A stretch of DNA of 64,000 nucleotides from Pseudoscleropodium purum (Eukaryota > Streptophyta > Bryopsida > Hypnales > Brachytheciaceae): the NCBI GenBank assembly GCA_963969395.1, contig OZ017803.1, forward strand, positions 21,018,001 through 21,082,000, given 5' to 3'. The notes beneath the pieces were generated by a model. That model saw nothing but the letters and a program-made list of their open reading frames with translations, made no database searches and was not told the DNA's origin. The translations under genes were made by a program, and so were the position numbers. Numbering within the stretch: the stretch's first letter is position 1; the number at the start of each line of letters is the position of its first letter. Of this stretch, positions 1-12,345 are shown piece by piece.

Positions 1-1166
1 TTTCTTGAATTCTTTTGAAGGCCACAAAAACATACTCTTTAATTCTTCAAGGTTAAATTTTGTCTTGTTATTTTATTATTGAAGTACCCTAGAATAAGTA
101 TGGACCTCTATGATAAGTCAAAATCAAAGAACAATCATCAAATTTTCTAGAGCCAAAATTGCGTAGTTTCACCTAGTTTTATAATATTTGCACTACTATG
201 TGAGTAAAAAGAAACTATATTTTAGGAATAGTTTTGTCTTATTATTAAACTAAAAGCAACTCAAAAGTTCAAGCTCATTTTGAATGGTTGTAGACTATCA
301 TTTTACAAAGTTATGACACAATCTCTTAGATTTTGATGGAAATTGCCCCCTCCCTCACCTCAGGGTGGACTTCTATGTATTGTAATGAGCCAAACTTTGC
401 AAAAAAGGCAAAATGTTTTCTAGAATTCTATATGGAAGTGTGCAACAATTGCAAGGGAAGAATCAAAATAGATTCCTAACAAGATTATAGGGAGACACCT
501 AACAAAAAACTAATTTAACAATAGAATTGAAATTTGGGTTGCTTTAAATTTGACATCAAAACAATGCTATTCATGAGATGTGGTTTCTCCTTACTCATAT
601 GAAAGTGTAAACATTGTGAAAATCTTGAAGACTTGAAAATTGTTTTTTGATTCCAACTCCATTCGTTTATTGTTAGCTGGTGAAATTTGGAAAAAAATCA
701 GTTTGCAATCTGAAAACATAAAAACGAATTGGTGAAAATATCTATAAAATTTCTATTTAGAGAAAAAAAAAATAGAGATAAAACTCTGTACTTGAAAACC
801 AGGTTCAATATGGAAATCATAGAAAAATAGCTGATAAAACTCAGAAGAACAACCCAAACGTTGGACTCCACAGTCCACACTCTAAATTTCAAAGGAGAAA
901 GAGCCAGATGTTCGGAGGACGAACCTCTGACCAAATGGGCTTTGTTGTCCAGGATCTCAGCCCTGCAGATGCAACCGCCTCCACTCTCAGATTCCCCTGC
1001 ACTTGATTTCTGTGGCTCTCCCTCACCGCCGAACTTGGAACTATAACCTCCATAGCCACCAACTTCTTCAGTTCATGTGTACCTTTTTCCACACCCCAAC
1101 CCTAGTCTCCGCGTGCACGCAACACTCTCGCTCCTACAACAGTGGGCAACTTTCTGTTGCCCCTGT
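1..1166. other. AT-rich intergenic DNA and upstream region of the DnaJ-Fer gene
   Basis: No gene was recognised. The first 650 bases are AT-rich without a convincing frame. Base composition becomes GC-richer from about 880, which fits the start of the promoter and leader of the following gene. A dispersed repeat lies at about 670-860 and is listed separately. Confidence 0.5.
670..865 (+). repeat. Dispersed repeat, copy 1 (partner at 19005-19210)
   Basis: The stretch reads closely like 19005-19210 in the same orientation. Shared words in the same order include TTTGCAATCTGAAAACAT/TTGCAATTTGAAAACAT, ATCTATAAAATTTCT and TTCAATATGG. Both copies lie about 1 kb upstream of a gene. Nature of the repeat is unknown and boundaries are approximate. 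Confidence 0.55.
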
Positions 1167-1675
1167 TGTGTGTCCGATTTTCCTTCTTCTTTGAATTGGG
1201 TCCCGTGGATTTTGCTTTTGGGACCCGATTTTGGAACCCGAAAGATTGGATTTTGGGTTGATTTTCAAGTCACCACTTTGTTGAATCGTGGAAGAATTTT
1301 TCTGATTCATTTGTGGTTAGGTAGCCATGGTTTGATTGATCTGTAACCAATTTCGTAGCTTGGAATTTGGTTAGTTTCCACTCTCAAGCTTTCGTTTTAG
1401 TGCATCGCTTCCCGTGTGTCCGATTTTTTTTCTTCTGAATTGTGTTCCTTTTCTGTCGGTTTAGATGTGTGGTGATTTGGGTTTGCTGTCGTCTTCTGAT
1501 TTTTGAACCCGGAAGGATTGGAAATTGTGTTGATTCGGTAGTCACGGATTTGTTGAATCGTGGAAGAATTTTTTGGCCTATCTGCAGGAAGGTTGCAATT
1601 GTTTGATTGATCTTTAAACAATTTCGTAACTTGAAATTCGATTGCTGTCCACTTTCAAGCTTTCGTTCTAGTGCA
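1167..1675 (+). repeat. Direct tandem duplication (about 250 bp unit) in the DnaJ-Fer upstream region
   Basis: Two diverged copies lie head to tail, about 1167-1413 and 1414-1675. Each starts GTGTGTCCGATTTT, contains TTGTTGAATCGTGGAAGAATTTTT and TGTTTGATTGATCT-like words in the same order, and ends with AAGCTTTCGTT.TAGTGCATC. The block lies 210-720 bp upstream of the start codon, so it may fall in the promoter, the 5' UTR or a leader intron. Confidence 0.8.
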
Positions 1676-1885
1676 TCTTGTCCGTCTAGTTAATCTTGAT
1701 CTCATTTCCACTCTTTTTCATCAATTCTTTGAGCTGGAAGTATTGACCGAGGAACCGATTTTAGTATTGCAATTTGTGTTCCCCTGCTAATTGTATTCCA
1801 CTGTCAGTTCAATTCGTTCCACTTGGAATTAGTCCCTGTTTGGGTCATTTACAGATTCATTAAATTCGTCGATACTACTAGAACT

Positions 1886-4800
1886 ATGGCAGCATGCCAA
1901 GCCCTACTCCCGTTGCCATCTGTGTCCAGGGTGCCTGCCCAGGCAAGCCCTAGGGCTTTTATGCTTATGCCTTCCCCTTCTCGCCTCCGACCTCGGGGTG
2001 CGCGTGACCTCTTTCGCATGAAGGGCACACCAGCTTGCAAGAAAGCAACAGAGCCCCGCGCCAGGTTGGGTGGAGATGGCGATGTGAATCTCAACATAGA
2101 GGTTGTAGGCGAGGATTTCTATTCAGTCCTTGGCTTGGTACGCTTCAATCTCTTCAATCTTCAATCTTCAAATCCCAAGTATTTCACTATGACATAGTTT
2201 GAATGTGTGCCAAGTATGCAGGATACTCTAGAATGTCGGTAACAAAGAAGTTTGTGTGTACGTGACTGAAAGAAAAGTTCTATTTATTACAGAATTCGGG
2301 TGCCAGCTTGGCTCTAGTATGATTTCTTTCGTCACAATTTCATGACTTTTAGAGTAATAACTCTAATGTGATGTTATGTTTTTGTCGTCGCAGACACCCG
2401 ATGCAACGCAGGATGAGATAAAGAAGGCGTATTATTCCTGCATGAAGACGTGTCACCCTGATCTCAGTGGCAATGACCGAGATGCCACTGATTTTTGTAT
2501 GTTTGTAAATGAGATTTATGAGGTATGGCTCGTCACATTTCTGTATGGTTTTAGGCAATTCAGTTATGGGTTAGTTTGTACTATGTAGTAATCCCTGCAT
2601 AGCTTACTATAAAGGCTTCTGCTTCTGACTCTGATGCTTTGAAGACCATGCTTGTGAAGACCCCGATTACGGCTTCAGGGTTTTTCTACGAGCATTATAA
2701 ATCACAAATCATAATTTCTTTAGTGAGTAGGGTTTGCGAAAAGGGTTAATTAGGTTTAGTAGATCGTTCGGTTTGGGGTCTAGTATGGTTTTTATGTGTA
2801 AATGAGTCCCCTCGGGCTAGCTATTGATAGTTTTTTGTTTTTTTTCTGGTGTTCAGGTGCTGAGTGACCCAGAGCAAAGGATGGTGTACGATGAGATTAA
2901 TGGCTACGCATTGACATCTGCGAACCCTTTTTTGAATCCTAATGCTCAAGAACGAGATCATGCTTTCGTTGACGAGTTCTCTTGCATTGGTAAGTTCTGC
3001 TTCCTGATTAGACATACGTTCCTAATTGAAAGTAACTGATTGGAAGTTTGCTTAGGTGGTTGGTAATTTATTGCAACTATGCAACTTTGCACTTGGTCTA
3101 GCCAGCCAGCTGCAGCGTTTTGGTCACTGTACAGTACCCTCACAAGACTGCTACGGGCACTGTACAAAAGCAATTTGTAGTTTTTGTCTCATAATTGTAG
3201 CGCGCAGTTGCAATAACTAGCCGGAGAACATGAAAGGTAGGGTAGAGCATACAATTTCTGTCACTTTAAAGCATTTTAACTCATCTAGGATTCTTGGGAG
3301 TTGTATGGAGATATGGAGAGAGAAAGAGACCAATATGTTGTGATTGAATTTTCATCACTATTTATGAGCTTCTTATGCAATTTCAAAGTCGGAGGTTGTA
3401 AATCACTATAAGTTACAGTAGAAAATCCTATTTCCGTTCAACGATCTCTGGCCATAGACATACAGCCAAGTCATGCTTACACCACTTGCCATGGTTTGGG
3501 TACCTTCTCTCTCATTGATATGTATGTGCATCTTTTGTCTTACCTTCAATCTCCTACTTGTAAAGGAACCTATTTATGATATTTGAAATTCAATTTTCTC
3601 ATTTTGTAGGCTGTAAGAATTGTGCCAACACGGCTCCTGATACTTTTGAAATCGAGGACGATTTCGGCAGAGCACGGGTCTTCTGCCAATTGGGAGATGT
3701 TCGAAGAGCACAACAGGCTATTGATACATGGTAATAACGAGCTCAGCGGCCATCTCAACAATTGTTTCACTTTTCAGTGTTTGAACGCGGTTTGGAAACA
3801 GAGTAGATCCAATCCAGGCGTCTGCGACTTAGGCCTCATGTTCGTAGGTTCGTGGCCTTGCAATGTTGTGAGCAATGTCATCCTTTTTCTGAAGCGAGAG
3901 TCTGGTTTTTTGCAGCCCTGTAGATTGCATCCACTGGGTAACAGCTGCGCAGTTGACGCTTCTCGAGGACGAGATGAGAAGGGTTGAGCGTGTCAATGTG
4001 AGCTTATGATCCTTTGATTCTTGTGCTTGATGGATTTCATTGGGAAGATTGCTACTGGTGTTTTTTTCAGAAACGCGCGGCTTGTTTTGCTCTCTTTTCA
4101 CCGCAGTTGGGATTTTCCAGTGTCCAACAATCTATGAGTTTATTTGGCAGGAGTAGTATAGAGGACTCGCCATTTCGTGTTTTTAGATATGAGGACTGAT
4201 GCATGTGGATCACATTATGGGTTATGGTGTTTAGGTCGGCGTGATGATGGCAGGCCAGGGTTACCAGTCACCCGACGTCTTTGCACAGGTATTTCTCTAC
4301 ACCCATATTAATTGATTGGGTTCATTTGTTTAGTTTTCAAGGCGGTCAGAATGGACATTCTAGGCTTGGACTCTGAGAATTGGTCTGCCTTTGAAAGGCC
4401 ATACAAAGTCTTTATATTACACCATCTCAGTTCGGCCCCTCTAAGTTCGTGCATGTTGACCTTGCTGTCCTTGCTTTCCGTATAATGTTAATATCCCCAG
4501 GTCGCTTGGTCCAGACACTTAACCCTTGATTTATTTTGTAGTTTAGGGTATGATTAATTTGGTGAATAATTTCCTGACGTTTGGGTACTGGATTGGGTCT
4601 TGCAGGCAAGTTGGAGATGGGAAAAGCGACAAGCTAAGGCATTGGTATGCACTACAACCCCAATTATGACTGCAAGTTTTGGTGTTTGTTTATATCAGGA
4701 TAGATTAAAATTACCATTATAAGAATTTGTCTAACCGTACACTAGGGTCTCTGGGTTCCCCTGCCAAGGACCATGAATTTATAAGTAGTCATGTGATTAT

Positions 4801-6041
4801 CACGTGATGTGAGGTATGGATTAAGCTTTCAAATACCATCCTCACCTATTAGAAGATTTCTATTGTCCGTGTATGTTGATGCCAGGAAGTATGAATCCCT
4901 ACATGGTCAAAATTCTAGGATCCTTTCTTTGTTTTAGAACCCCTGCACTCGGTAGTTCCCTCAGTTGGAAAATCATAATCTGTGAATGTTGGATCACTTG
5001 ATTGGCAGGACCGCACGCGGATTCGGATGATGAAGGAGAAGGGTCCAGTCGGATCATGGTGGCAAGGGTGGGGCAGTTTTGGAGGCGATGAAGATTTCAG
5101 GCCAGGTATCTTATTCTAATCCTTTATTAGAGTTAGTACTTTCCGTGTACTATAATTTCCCGCTTTTTGCTTCTACAACTCTGTATCCAGGTGCTTACGT
5201 TTCGTAATTTCTCACAACACTGAGGGTAACGCCGTCTTCTTGTTTCTTGAAAAATATTTAATTCTGGCATTTCAGATTTCACAAAGAACTAAAATGCTTC
5301 AAATTAGATTTTCCATGTTTTTTTGATAACAGTCTACAAATATATCAAACTTTGAACATGCTTCAAATTTTGCTTAATTTTTTACGAAACTGATTCATAT
5401 GTAGGGTACTCTTACTTCACTTAACGTGGCACGGTCTGTCTTCCTGTCCTCCCGCCCGGCTAGTTTGTACAAAAGAGAATCTGGTGAAGGCAACCCAGCG
5501 TATTAGAGAATTTCCTCTCCTAGACCCAATGCTTTGAAGACCCCAATCCAAACTTCCTGTTCCAATTTGAAGACCGTCGCAAATCACAAACCCTACGAAA
5601 TGGAGCACAAGTAGGATTTGTGATATTCCGCGAGGGTGTGCATTCCTCAGAATCAAACTGCCATACTTAAAAAAAAATTACAAAAAAGGAAATTCCTATT
5701 GTTTGATCTCAAATTGACCTCTTGGTTTCTGTAACGACACTAGGATCCTCATTCCTTCAACCTGGACTTTGTCGCCTCCATGTCGTATAGAACGGAGAGT
5801 GATGCAAGGCGAGTCATCAATAAAAAAAACTCCTGTCCATTTGCACTTGCCTTTCACATGTTTGTCACCCTCTTTTTTTTCTCATTTTTCAGATGACTTG
5901 GGAGCTCGAGAGCGAGCAGCGAAGACAGCTGCTGCTTCCCGGCGCTGGCGAGAGTATTCTAGGCAGACAGGTCGGAAGAGCTCCTTTTCGCTTCCTTCAC
6001 AAGCAGAACCCGGCGAGTCCAAGGAGACTGCTGTCAAGTAA
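1886..6041 (+). CDS. Plastid DnaJ-ferredoxin fusion protein (DnaJ-Fer, DJC76/77/82 type)
   Basis: Predicted 351-residue co-chaperone joining a J domain, which stimulates Hsp70 ATPase, to a ferredoxin-type [4Fe-4S] domain. Proteins of this build are chloroplast proteins of plants and algae. Nine exons keep one frame: 1886-2137, 2394-2522, 2857-2989, 3610-3730, 3916-3997, 4235-4288, 4606-4644, 5009-5105, 5893-6041; all introns are GT-AG. Residues 1-60 are rich in Ala, Ser, Pro and Arg with few acids, as in a transit peptide. The J domain spans about 77-142 with HPD at 105-107. The cluster cysteines are CIGCKNC (170, 173, 176) and the Cys of TCP at 212, followed by a conserved CIHW. The C-terminal 70 residues are basic and rich in Trp/Gly (SWWQGWGSFGG), then Ser/Ala-rich. 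The start is the first ATG in frame after an upstream region with no better candidate. Function in the organelle is inferred. Confidence 0.92.
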
Positions 6042-6044
6042 CTG

Positions 6045-6071
6045 GACAGACAGACAGACACAGACAGACAA
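6045..6071 (+). repeat. (ACAG)n microsatellite in the 3' UTR
   Basis: A run of ACAG/CAGA units begins four bases after the DnaJ-Fer stop codon, interrupted once by CACAGA. Probably transcribed as the start of the 3' UTR. Confidence 0.8.
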
Positions 6072-6556
6072 AGCATGCCTGTAGCACTCTGTATTATATA
6101 GTCAGCAATGTCCATTTAAATTTTCTATCAGTTCAAGATACTAATCCTGTCTTCGAAACATTGAATCCTCCTCTCTTTTTGAATTTGCTCAACCCTGTAC
6201 ATTATAGCTCCTGTACTGTACTTGTAGCATGTTAGCTTACCATTAGTTCCTCTCCCCTCCCTGCTTTGGACTTGTCTGTTTTGTGGGAAGGACGGTCTAA
6301 GAATTGGTGGAAGTGGTGGAGAAGATCCAATCGGTCTGTGGCTCGGGCTGCCCTTTCGGAGCCAGCTTCAGTATGCAATTTCAAAGGGATTGATTGCTGT
6401 GTAAATTGGTTTATTTCTAATGAAACTATTATGACTTGTAAATGCTAGCGGTGTGGTGATCACAAGGGATTTAGTTTTATGGATATGAGATTCTTTGGTG
6501 CTAAGTCTTCCTTGCTGTTGTTCTCTTAATAATTTAATGAATCAATTTTGGTAACA

Positions 6557-6763
6557 TTAACCCTGTAAGGATGGGCTGGTCTCCGATGAAATCATCATTT
6601 TGTAATACCATGGGAATCAATCGCTTAAAAAAATGAAAAAGTAGAAGATGTTCCCTTTTCACAGAAAAACTTTGAGGATGAATAATTGCACTTTTGTCCT
6701 ATGTAGGGGAATTTTTTGTCATCCATCATATACTTAATGTCCACGGCAATGTTACAGGATTAA
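6557..6763 (+). mobile_element. TTAA-flanked short element, family E, copy 1
   Basis: A 207-bp element runs from TTAACCCTGTAAGG to TTACAGGATTAA. It matches copies at 39441-39659 and 50816-51275 in the same orientation and 7448-7672 and 50887-51113 in reverse. Internal landmarks are AAATCATCATTTT, GCACTTTTGTCCTATGTAG and GTCATCCATCA. No coding capacity, so it is a MITE-like non-autonomous element downstream of the DnaJ-Fer gene. Confidence 0.75.
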
Positions 6764-6813
6764 GAGATGGGTTGGTGGAAATCAACTACTTTGGTATTAT
6801 ATGAATCATTTGC

Positions 6814-7347
6814 TTAACCCTTGAAAGCCCAAGGGGTTTGAACAAAATACAAATGTGTTATAAAATATAAGATTTATAAATTTTTTGAAGTTTGCATCAA
6901 CAAAGATAATGTGAAGCACAAAAAGTAGAAAGTACCTATATAATCAAAGTTATTAAAGTATTTTTAGATTCTCTTCAAATGAAGTTTGAAGATATAACTT
7001 TAAAAACTCATTAAAAATAGGCAATTTTTCTCTTTAGCATTTGAATTTTTTTTGTTGGTCAAAATAGTGGTTTCTATTGATTTGTAAAAAAATGCATAGG
7101 ATCTAGTAATGTGAAGACCAACACTTTTTTCAAATAGTAAGTTTTTCAATACTAGGCAAATTTTAAACACTTTGTGTTTTTTTTTTAATAATTTTTGCTT
7201 GACCATAGCAATCATAGTTTTGAAAATAAATATTGAAAAACAATCCAATTTTTATTAAATAAAATTATAAAGTTATTTTTTGCTTTAAAATGTTGCTCAA
7301 AGTCAAATACTGACCAAAAAATGGTCGCTTGGGTACTTGGAGGTTAA
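6814..7347. mobile_element. Candidate TTAA-flanked element (family H)
   Basis: The left end TTAACCCTTGAAAGCCCAAG faces a right end that reads, on the other strand, TTAACCTCCAAGTACCCAAG. The span is 534 bp of AT-rich non-coding DNA. Ends resemble the TTAA families but only one copy was found here. Confidence 0.4.
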
Positions 7348-7447
7348 AAAAATCCGAGAGCATTTATTGGAGGTCAAACTACTATGCACATGAAGTACTA
7401 TGCATCTATTAGACAATAAACATCTGCAATATTGTTCAAGGGTAAAA

Positions 7448-7672
7448 TTAATCCCTAAAAGACAAGGACATTTTCTATCTGATGGACAACAAAGAATCTT
7501 TCTATGTAGGAAGAAATGCAATTATTCTTCTTTAGAATTTTGTGTATAAAGGAAAAATTTTGTATAGTTGTTTGACTTCCAATGAGTACTTTTGTATTTT
7601 AAAAGTAGATGATGTCACACAATATCCAAAGAAGAGATTTCCATGGTCACCAATTCAAATTTTAAGGGTTAA
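7448..7672 (-). mobile_element. TTAA-flanked short element, family E, copy 2
   Basis: A diverged, reversed copy of family E, from TTAATCCCTAAAAG to TTTTAAGGGTTAA. It keeps GATGGACAACAAAGAATC, TGACTTCCAATGAGTACTTTT and the AAGTAGATGAT word seen in copies at 50887-51113 and 39441-39659. Confidence 0.6.
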
Positions 7673-7949
7673 TTGTTGTTTTGTACATTAGAAATCTTGG
7701 AAATAAATTGCTACTTGTCTTGGCTTCAAAGTCCACTTGGTATTTTTGTTTTTGTTTTTTGACACAAATTGATACAAGTTCAATAATTGCAAAAATAATA
7801 GCAACATACAACCCAACCATCAATTACAATGGAGAAAGAAAAACAAAAAAACATCCCTATCTCCTTGGTTAGGCTATAAGGGCTTATTTCAAAACCATTA
7901 AACCTTATGATGTTGGAGACCTAAAAGATATGATGAAGGTTAATTTTCA

Positions 7950-9100
7950 AGACTAGTCCTTATACAAATGACTTGGAATTGGCATCGATGGTTGTCAAAG
8001 TTCTTGAGAAGAATCTCATCTCAAGACTACATATACTTCTTGACTTTACCAATAGCCTTAATCCAAGATCAAGTTGTGCCCATAATAATGCATCAAACTT
8101 TGCTAAATGATTTGCTCAATCTTCTCATGACTCCATTTGTAGTTGTTAAAAAATTTGTTGTTTTCACAAATCCAAATTGTCCAAAGAGTAATGTTCTTAT
8201 GAAAGAGCCAAAGCTTACCAATAATCTTACTCCAAGAAGGAGGCATGTAGACAATACATATCCAATAGATGACTTTCTTTGTTATTATAGAACATTGAAT
8301 ACACCTATTGTTTCAAATATTGAACCATTTTTTTTATCAAGCACCTAATATTGAGACAACATCTTTCTAAGGTTAAATCTTCTAGATGTATTATAGAATA
8401 CACTTATCAAGTAGAGCTTGGTTCCAACTAGGTAAGTCTAATAGATGTCCTACTTTGTGATCTATAGCATGAACCAACAAGACGGTGACGTCTCCTAGGC
8501 TTGTTGAGAGGTGTTACATTCCCCAAAACTATAGATGATAGATTCATTTATATTGCTCTTATAAAGAAGACAACCCTTCTTAACCTTGGTAGAAAATGCA
8601 CTTCTCCACTTGTCGACCACTACCACTTTGTGCTACATTTGCAAGATAAAACCAACTTCTTTCTTTGCTAGTTCTAAGTTCCAAATATTGGTCTACTTGA
8701 ATTGAAGAGTTTCTCAGCAACAAAATCTATTATTTTTCCTCTACAAGTTTCAATGCAGTAGATGCTTAGGAAGTCACATACATGTAGTTCTAGATATACA
8801 TTTGAGTGGTATTTTATGGCACCTTGTAAGTAATGCCCTTAAAATAGAACTATTCAAGAATATGATTTAGTATAATTTAATAGATCCCATATCACTTAAA
8901 AAATATTACATTGTCTATTTTTTGGGAATAAAATGCACCATATAGGTTGGATTCAGATAGTTTTTTAATGATTTGTTAGTCCTTTCCCCAAGGATAGACA
9001 TTTGCGTAGTAGGCCTCTCTCTATTTTGGTAGAAAATTGCATGAATTCCTTATTACTCTAATACCTTATGCAACTTGGTTCTTAGTTCAAATTGATCTAT
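7950..9100 (-). pseudogene. Degraded non-LTR retrotransposon ORF2, 3' (RT zinc-binding) region
   Basis: Translated on the minus strand, with several stops and frame changes, the stretch resembles the C-terminal end of plant LINE ORF2. Readable words include KLWLFHKNITLWTIWIC.NN followed by FNNYKWSHEKIEQII, matching the usual 'LWxxWxxRNxxxF' stretch after the RT zinc-binding domain. An upstream segment reads RSAFSTKVKKGCLLYKSNI. No intact frame survives. Assignment rests on pattern only; boundaries are approximate. Confidence 0.4.
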
Positions 9101-9714
9101 ATGGCCATCAAATAGGGAAATCGTTCTTTAATGTGAACCTCTAATGATTTTGTGAACCCTCACTTTATTACACTCATTTATCATATTAATGTGTGGGACA
9201 CTACTATATATAAGTCACACTATTCACTACTTGGATTTAAGGGTTTTATGATTGAAGATGATTGGCAACAATTCGCAGTCATATTTTTGGATTCCACAAC
9301 ATTTGGAAAAAATATGACTACAAATATGATTACTGGTCATATTTTGCCTTTGTACTTTTTGGGTGTATAATATATATGCATGGGAAACAACAAAACACTT
9401 CTTAGGGAACCACAAGGAACCATAGAGAACGTATTATGGGAACATTAGTCATATTTGTCAATCGTATTTTTGCATATATGACTACATATAGTCATATTCT
9501 ATAGTCACATTTTTGTAGGTTCACATTTTTTTTGAAGTTTTTTTTTTGGGTAGCCTCCTAAAAATTTGGGCAACCTTTAAAAAATGTAAATTAATTATTG
9601 CTCAAAATTGTAAAATCCTAGCCATTGTTTTTTGGGATCTTGAAATCCTAGCTGTCATATTTTAGGGTTTTAAAACCCTAGCCACCACTTCATTTGCTTC
9701 ATATTCTTTGGTTT

Positions 9715-10460
9715 TTGTTGCTTTCTAACTCTTGTTTTTCTTTCTTCTTTGGTTTTTTGAGATTCTAATTGTTGTATTGTTGTGTTTTAGTTGTTATTGT
9801 TTCATTGTTGTTTAGTTGTTGCTTTCAAACTCTTGTTTCTTCTTCCTTCTTTTGTTTTCTGAAGTTCTAATTGTTGTATTATTATGTTTTGGTTGTCATT
9901 TAGTTATTGAGGTTCTAGTTGTTACTAATCTACTGTTGCTTTTTACATCTTAGTTATTGTTAGTTTGTTGTTGTTTCATAGTTGTTGCTAGTTTGTTATT
10001 GCTTTATAGTTGTTGCTAATTTGTTGTTGTTAGTTTGTTGTTGCTTTATAAATGTTGCTAATTTGTTGTTGTTAGTTTGTTGTTGTTTCATAGTTGTTGC
10101 TTTGTAGTTGTTACTAATTTGTTGTTGTTAGTTAGTTGTTGCTTCTTTGTTGTTGTTTCTTAGTTTTTCATTTTTAGTTGTTGTTGGTTTGTTGTTGTTA
10201 GTTTGTTATTGCTTTTTAGTTGTTGTTTCTTAATTATTGCTTCAAAATTGTTACTTCAAGGTTGTTGTTTCAAGATTGTTGCCTCAAGTTGGATCTTAAT
10301 TCTTACTTAATTGTTGTCTTTTAGACATTATTTTCTATTGTTTGTTATTTCTTGCCTCTTATTATCTTTTATTGCATCTTAACTTGTCTTATTCTTGCTT
10401 CTTATTGGTTTTTAGTTTTAGTTTTTATTGCTTCTTGTTATATCTTAGCTTTTACTTATT
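9715..10460 (+). repeat. Degenerate TTG/GTT-rich low-complexity tract
   Basis: About 750 bases consist mainly of variants of TTGTTG, TTAGTTGTTGC and TTTGTTGTTGTTAG. This is a decayed trinucleotide tract expanded inside the CACTA-like element. Long frames here are composition artefacts. Confidence 0.8.
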
Positions 10461-10489
10461 ATTATCTATTAGTACTAATTTGAACAAAA

Positions 10490-10738
10490 ATATGACTCAC
10501 TACAGTCATATCCCATATCACTCAAAATATGACTTGCCGCAATCATATTTCATATCACTCAAAATATAACTCACTATAGTCATATTCCATATCACTTAAA
10601 ATATGACTCACTGCAATCATATTCCAAATCACTTAAATATGACTCATCTTATTTATATTCTATATCACTCAAAATATGACTCACCGCAGTCACATTCCAT
10701 GTCAGCCAAAATATAATTGGGCCGAGTCACATTCCACG
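10490..10738 (+). repeat. 37-bp tandem repeat, about 6.7 copies
   Basis: Consecutive units follow the pattern ATATGACTCACTRCAGTCAT then ATTCCATATCACTCAAA. Six units of 36-37 bases can be counted, and a seventh decays at TCACATTCCACGTAGG. Each unit holds the inverted pair ATATGACT...AGTCATAT, so each could bind a dimeric protein or form a hairpin. Confidence 0.88.
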
Positions 10739-11519
10739 TAGGATTTTTTTATTTTGCCCAAGTAGCTCATGAGAAAGTCACGCCTCCAAGAATGGTTAAC
10801 ATATATGCCATATTGGCAAAATACGTCTAAAAATGGTTTATTATACTACCAAACCTATATGACTACAAATATGACTCATAAATCATATGACTAAAAGTGA
10901 ATGACTCAACAATGAGTTAACCCAATCTTATTGTGATTCATCTACAGTGATTTTTGCTTGAGTCACATTTCTTGATTTTGTGACTCATTGTAGTCATATT
11001 TTGCAGTCATAAAACACTTATTTTCTTGTAGTGATTTTAAGCTTATATAAGTTGAAATGTTAATGTATTATTGTAATTTTCAAAAATAATAAATTTACAG
11101 CAATACTAATTTTGCAAGTGACAATAATTTTGTGCCTTCACTAATAAGAAAAATCAATGTAGCAATAGTTGTATTGGTGCACTCATAGTTCTTTTCCACT
11201 AAAGTAAGATGAAGAAGACAGAGGTATTGAAGAAAATTTATAATCTACAAAAATGAGCTCATCTTTGTCCTTTGTTTGATGCTTAATAAACCATTAAAAA
11301 ATAGTTCTCATTTGAAAAAATTTCCCTTGACCATATTATTTGGTATAATTTCCCCCCATATTTTAATCTATAAATTAATTTTTGAATCTTGTAATTCACC
11401 AACCAATGGCATCCTTTGCTTTCAAAATTCCACCAAATTTTTTTGCTATTTTCTCTCTTTGACTTTACACTAAATAAAAAATAATTTCTTTTTAAACAAT
11501 GTATTAGGGAGCATCCAAA

Positions 11520-12345
11520 GTTGCTAGTGTAGAACTTAATTCCTTAACAAAGTTGGAGTTGATCAATTTCTAAATGTGTCTCAGTGTATTCTAATATCAT
11601 GTGATCTACAAAAGACATTTGCTCAATGATGCCTTACTCATTGATTTTTCCTATGAAAGTGAAGGTAGATGACAATTTATACAATGTAGAAAAACAAGAT
11701 TGGAAGGTGATTCCTGGACGATAAAAATCTTTGAGTGGAAAGGGGTACTTGGTATACTATGTATATGGAGCATACACTTGAACTATAGGAATTATCACAT
11801 AAGGATAGTTGGAAATCTTCTAACAAGAACAATCAAATGAATTGATACATGATGGTGGATGGACTTATTAAAGTAAGTTTCTCGATCACTTCTCTACAAC
11901 CTACTATATTGCCTTAGAAAATAATAAGTACCTTGCTAGTTCAAGTGATGGCGACTTGAAAAAAGTTGGTGCACCAATAGCATACTGCTGAAGCTAATCA
12001 CATATCTCTGTCTCTTTTATTGGTTGGTTTGTATAGATCTATTCTTAGGTGCACTTCATTGTAGAAGTAAACCTATTTACAAATATCCAAATATTCAAGA
12101 TCTTTGCCTATTTTTTCACACAAAAGTTACAACAAAAGCAGGCCATTTGATATCCTTAGATGTGAATGTATGTTGTAGAAATTTATAAACCTCAGTTGCA
12201 AACAACACTCCAAAAAAGTTACAACAAAATCTAATAATTTTTTGGAATTGTTGTATGATACATGTGTCTTAATCCTATAGAAAAACTATAATGAAAGCTA
12301 ATGATTCTTCATATTCACCACTAAAATTTCATTTCCATTGAGCTC
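11520..12345 (+). repeat. Left arm of a large inverted repeat
   Basis: This arm is the approximate reverse complement of 15350-16390. Matching landmarks are AACAAAGTTGG (11549) with CCAACCTTGTT, GTCTCTTTTATTGGTTGG (12012) with CCAATGAAAGAGAC, AATATCCAAATATTCAAGATC (12086) with GATCTTGAATGTTTGGATATT, and AATCCTATAGAAAAACTA (12272) with TAGCTTTTCTATAGGATT. Arms differ by small indels. Confidence 0.75.

Larger units (their letters stand above)
9275..11033. mobile_element. CACTA-like non-autonomous element (right end clear, left end uncertain)
   Basis: The right end at 11018-11033 reads CACTACAAGAAAATAA on the minus strand, the typical terminus of plant En/Spm (CACTA) elements. Variants of ATATGACTGCA/ATATGACTACA are scattered from 9275 to 9520 and 10490 to 11010 in both orientations, like the subterminal transposase-binding repeats of this superfamily. 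No transposase frame was seen. A CACTACTATATATAAG at 9199 could be the left end, but the 3-bp flanks (GGA, ATT) do not match. Confidence 0.5.

Noticed and set aside
7968..8348. 126-codon plus-strand frame
   Set aside because: The minus strand of the same DNA shows LINE ORF2-like words; the plus frame has no motif.
9199..9214. CACTACTATATATAAG as the left end of the CACTA-like element
   Set aside because: The 3-bp flanks do not match those at the right end and the word diverges after CACTAC; left as a possibility only.
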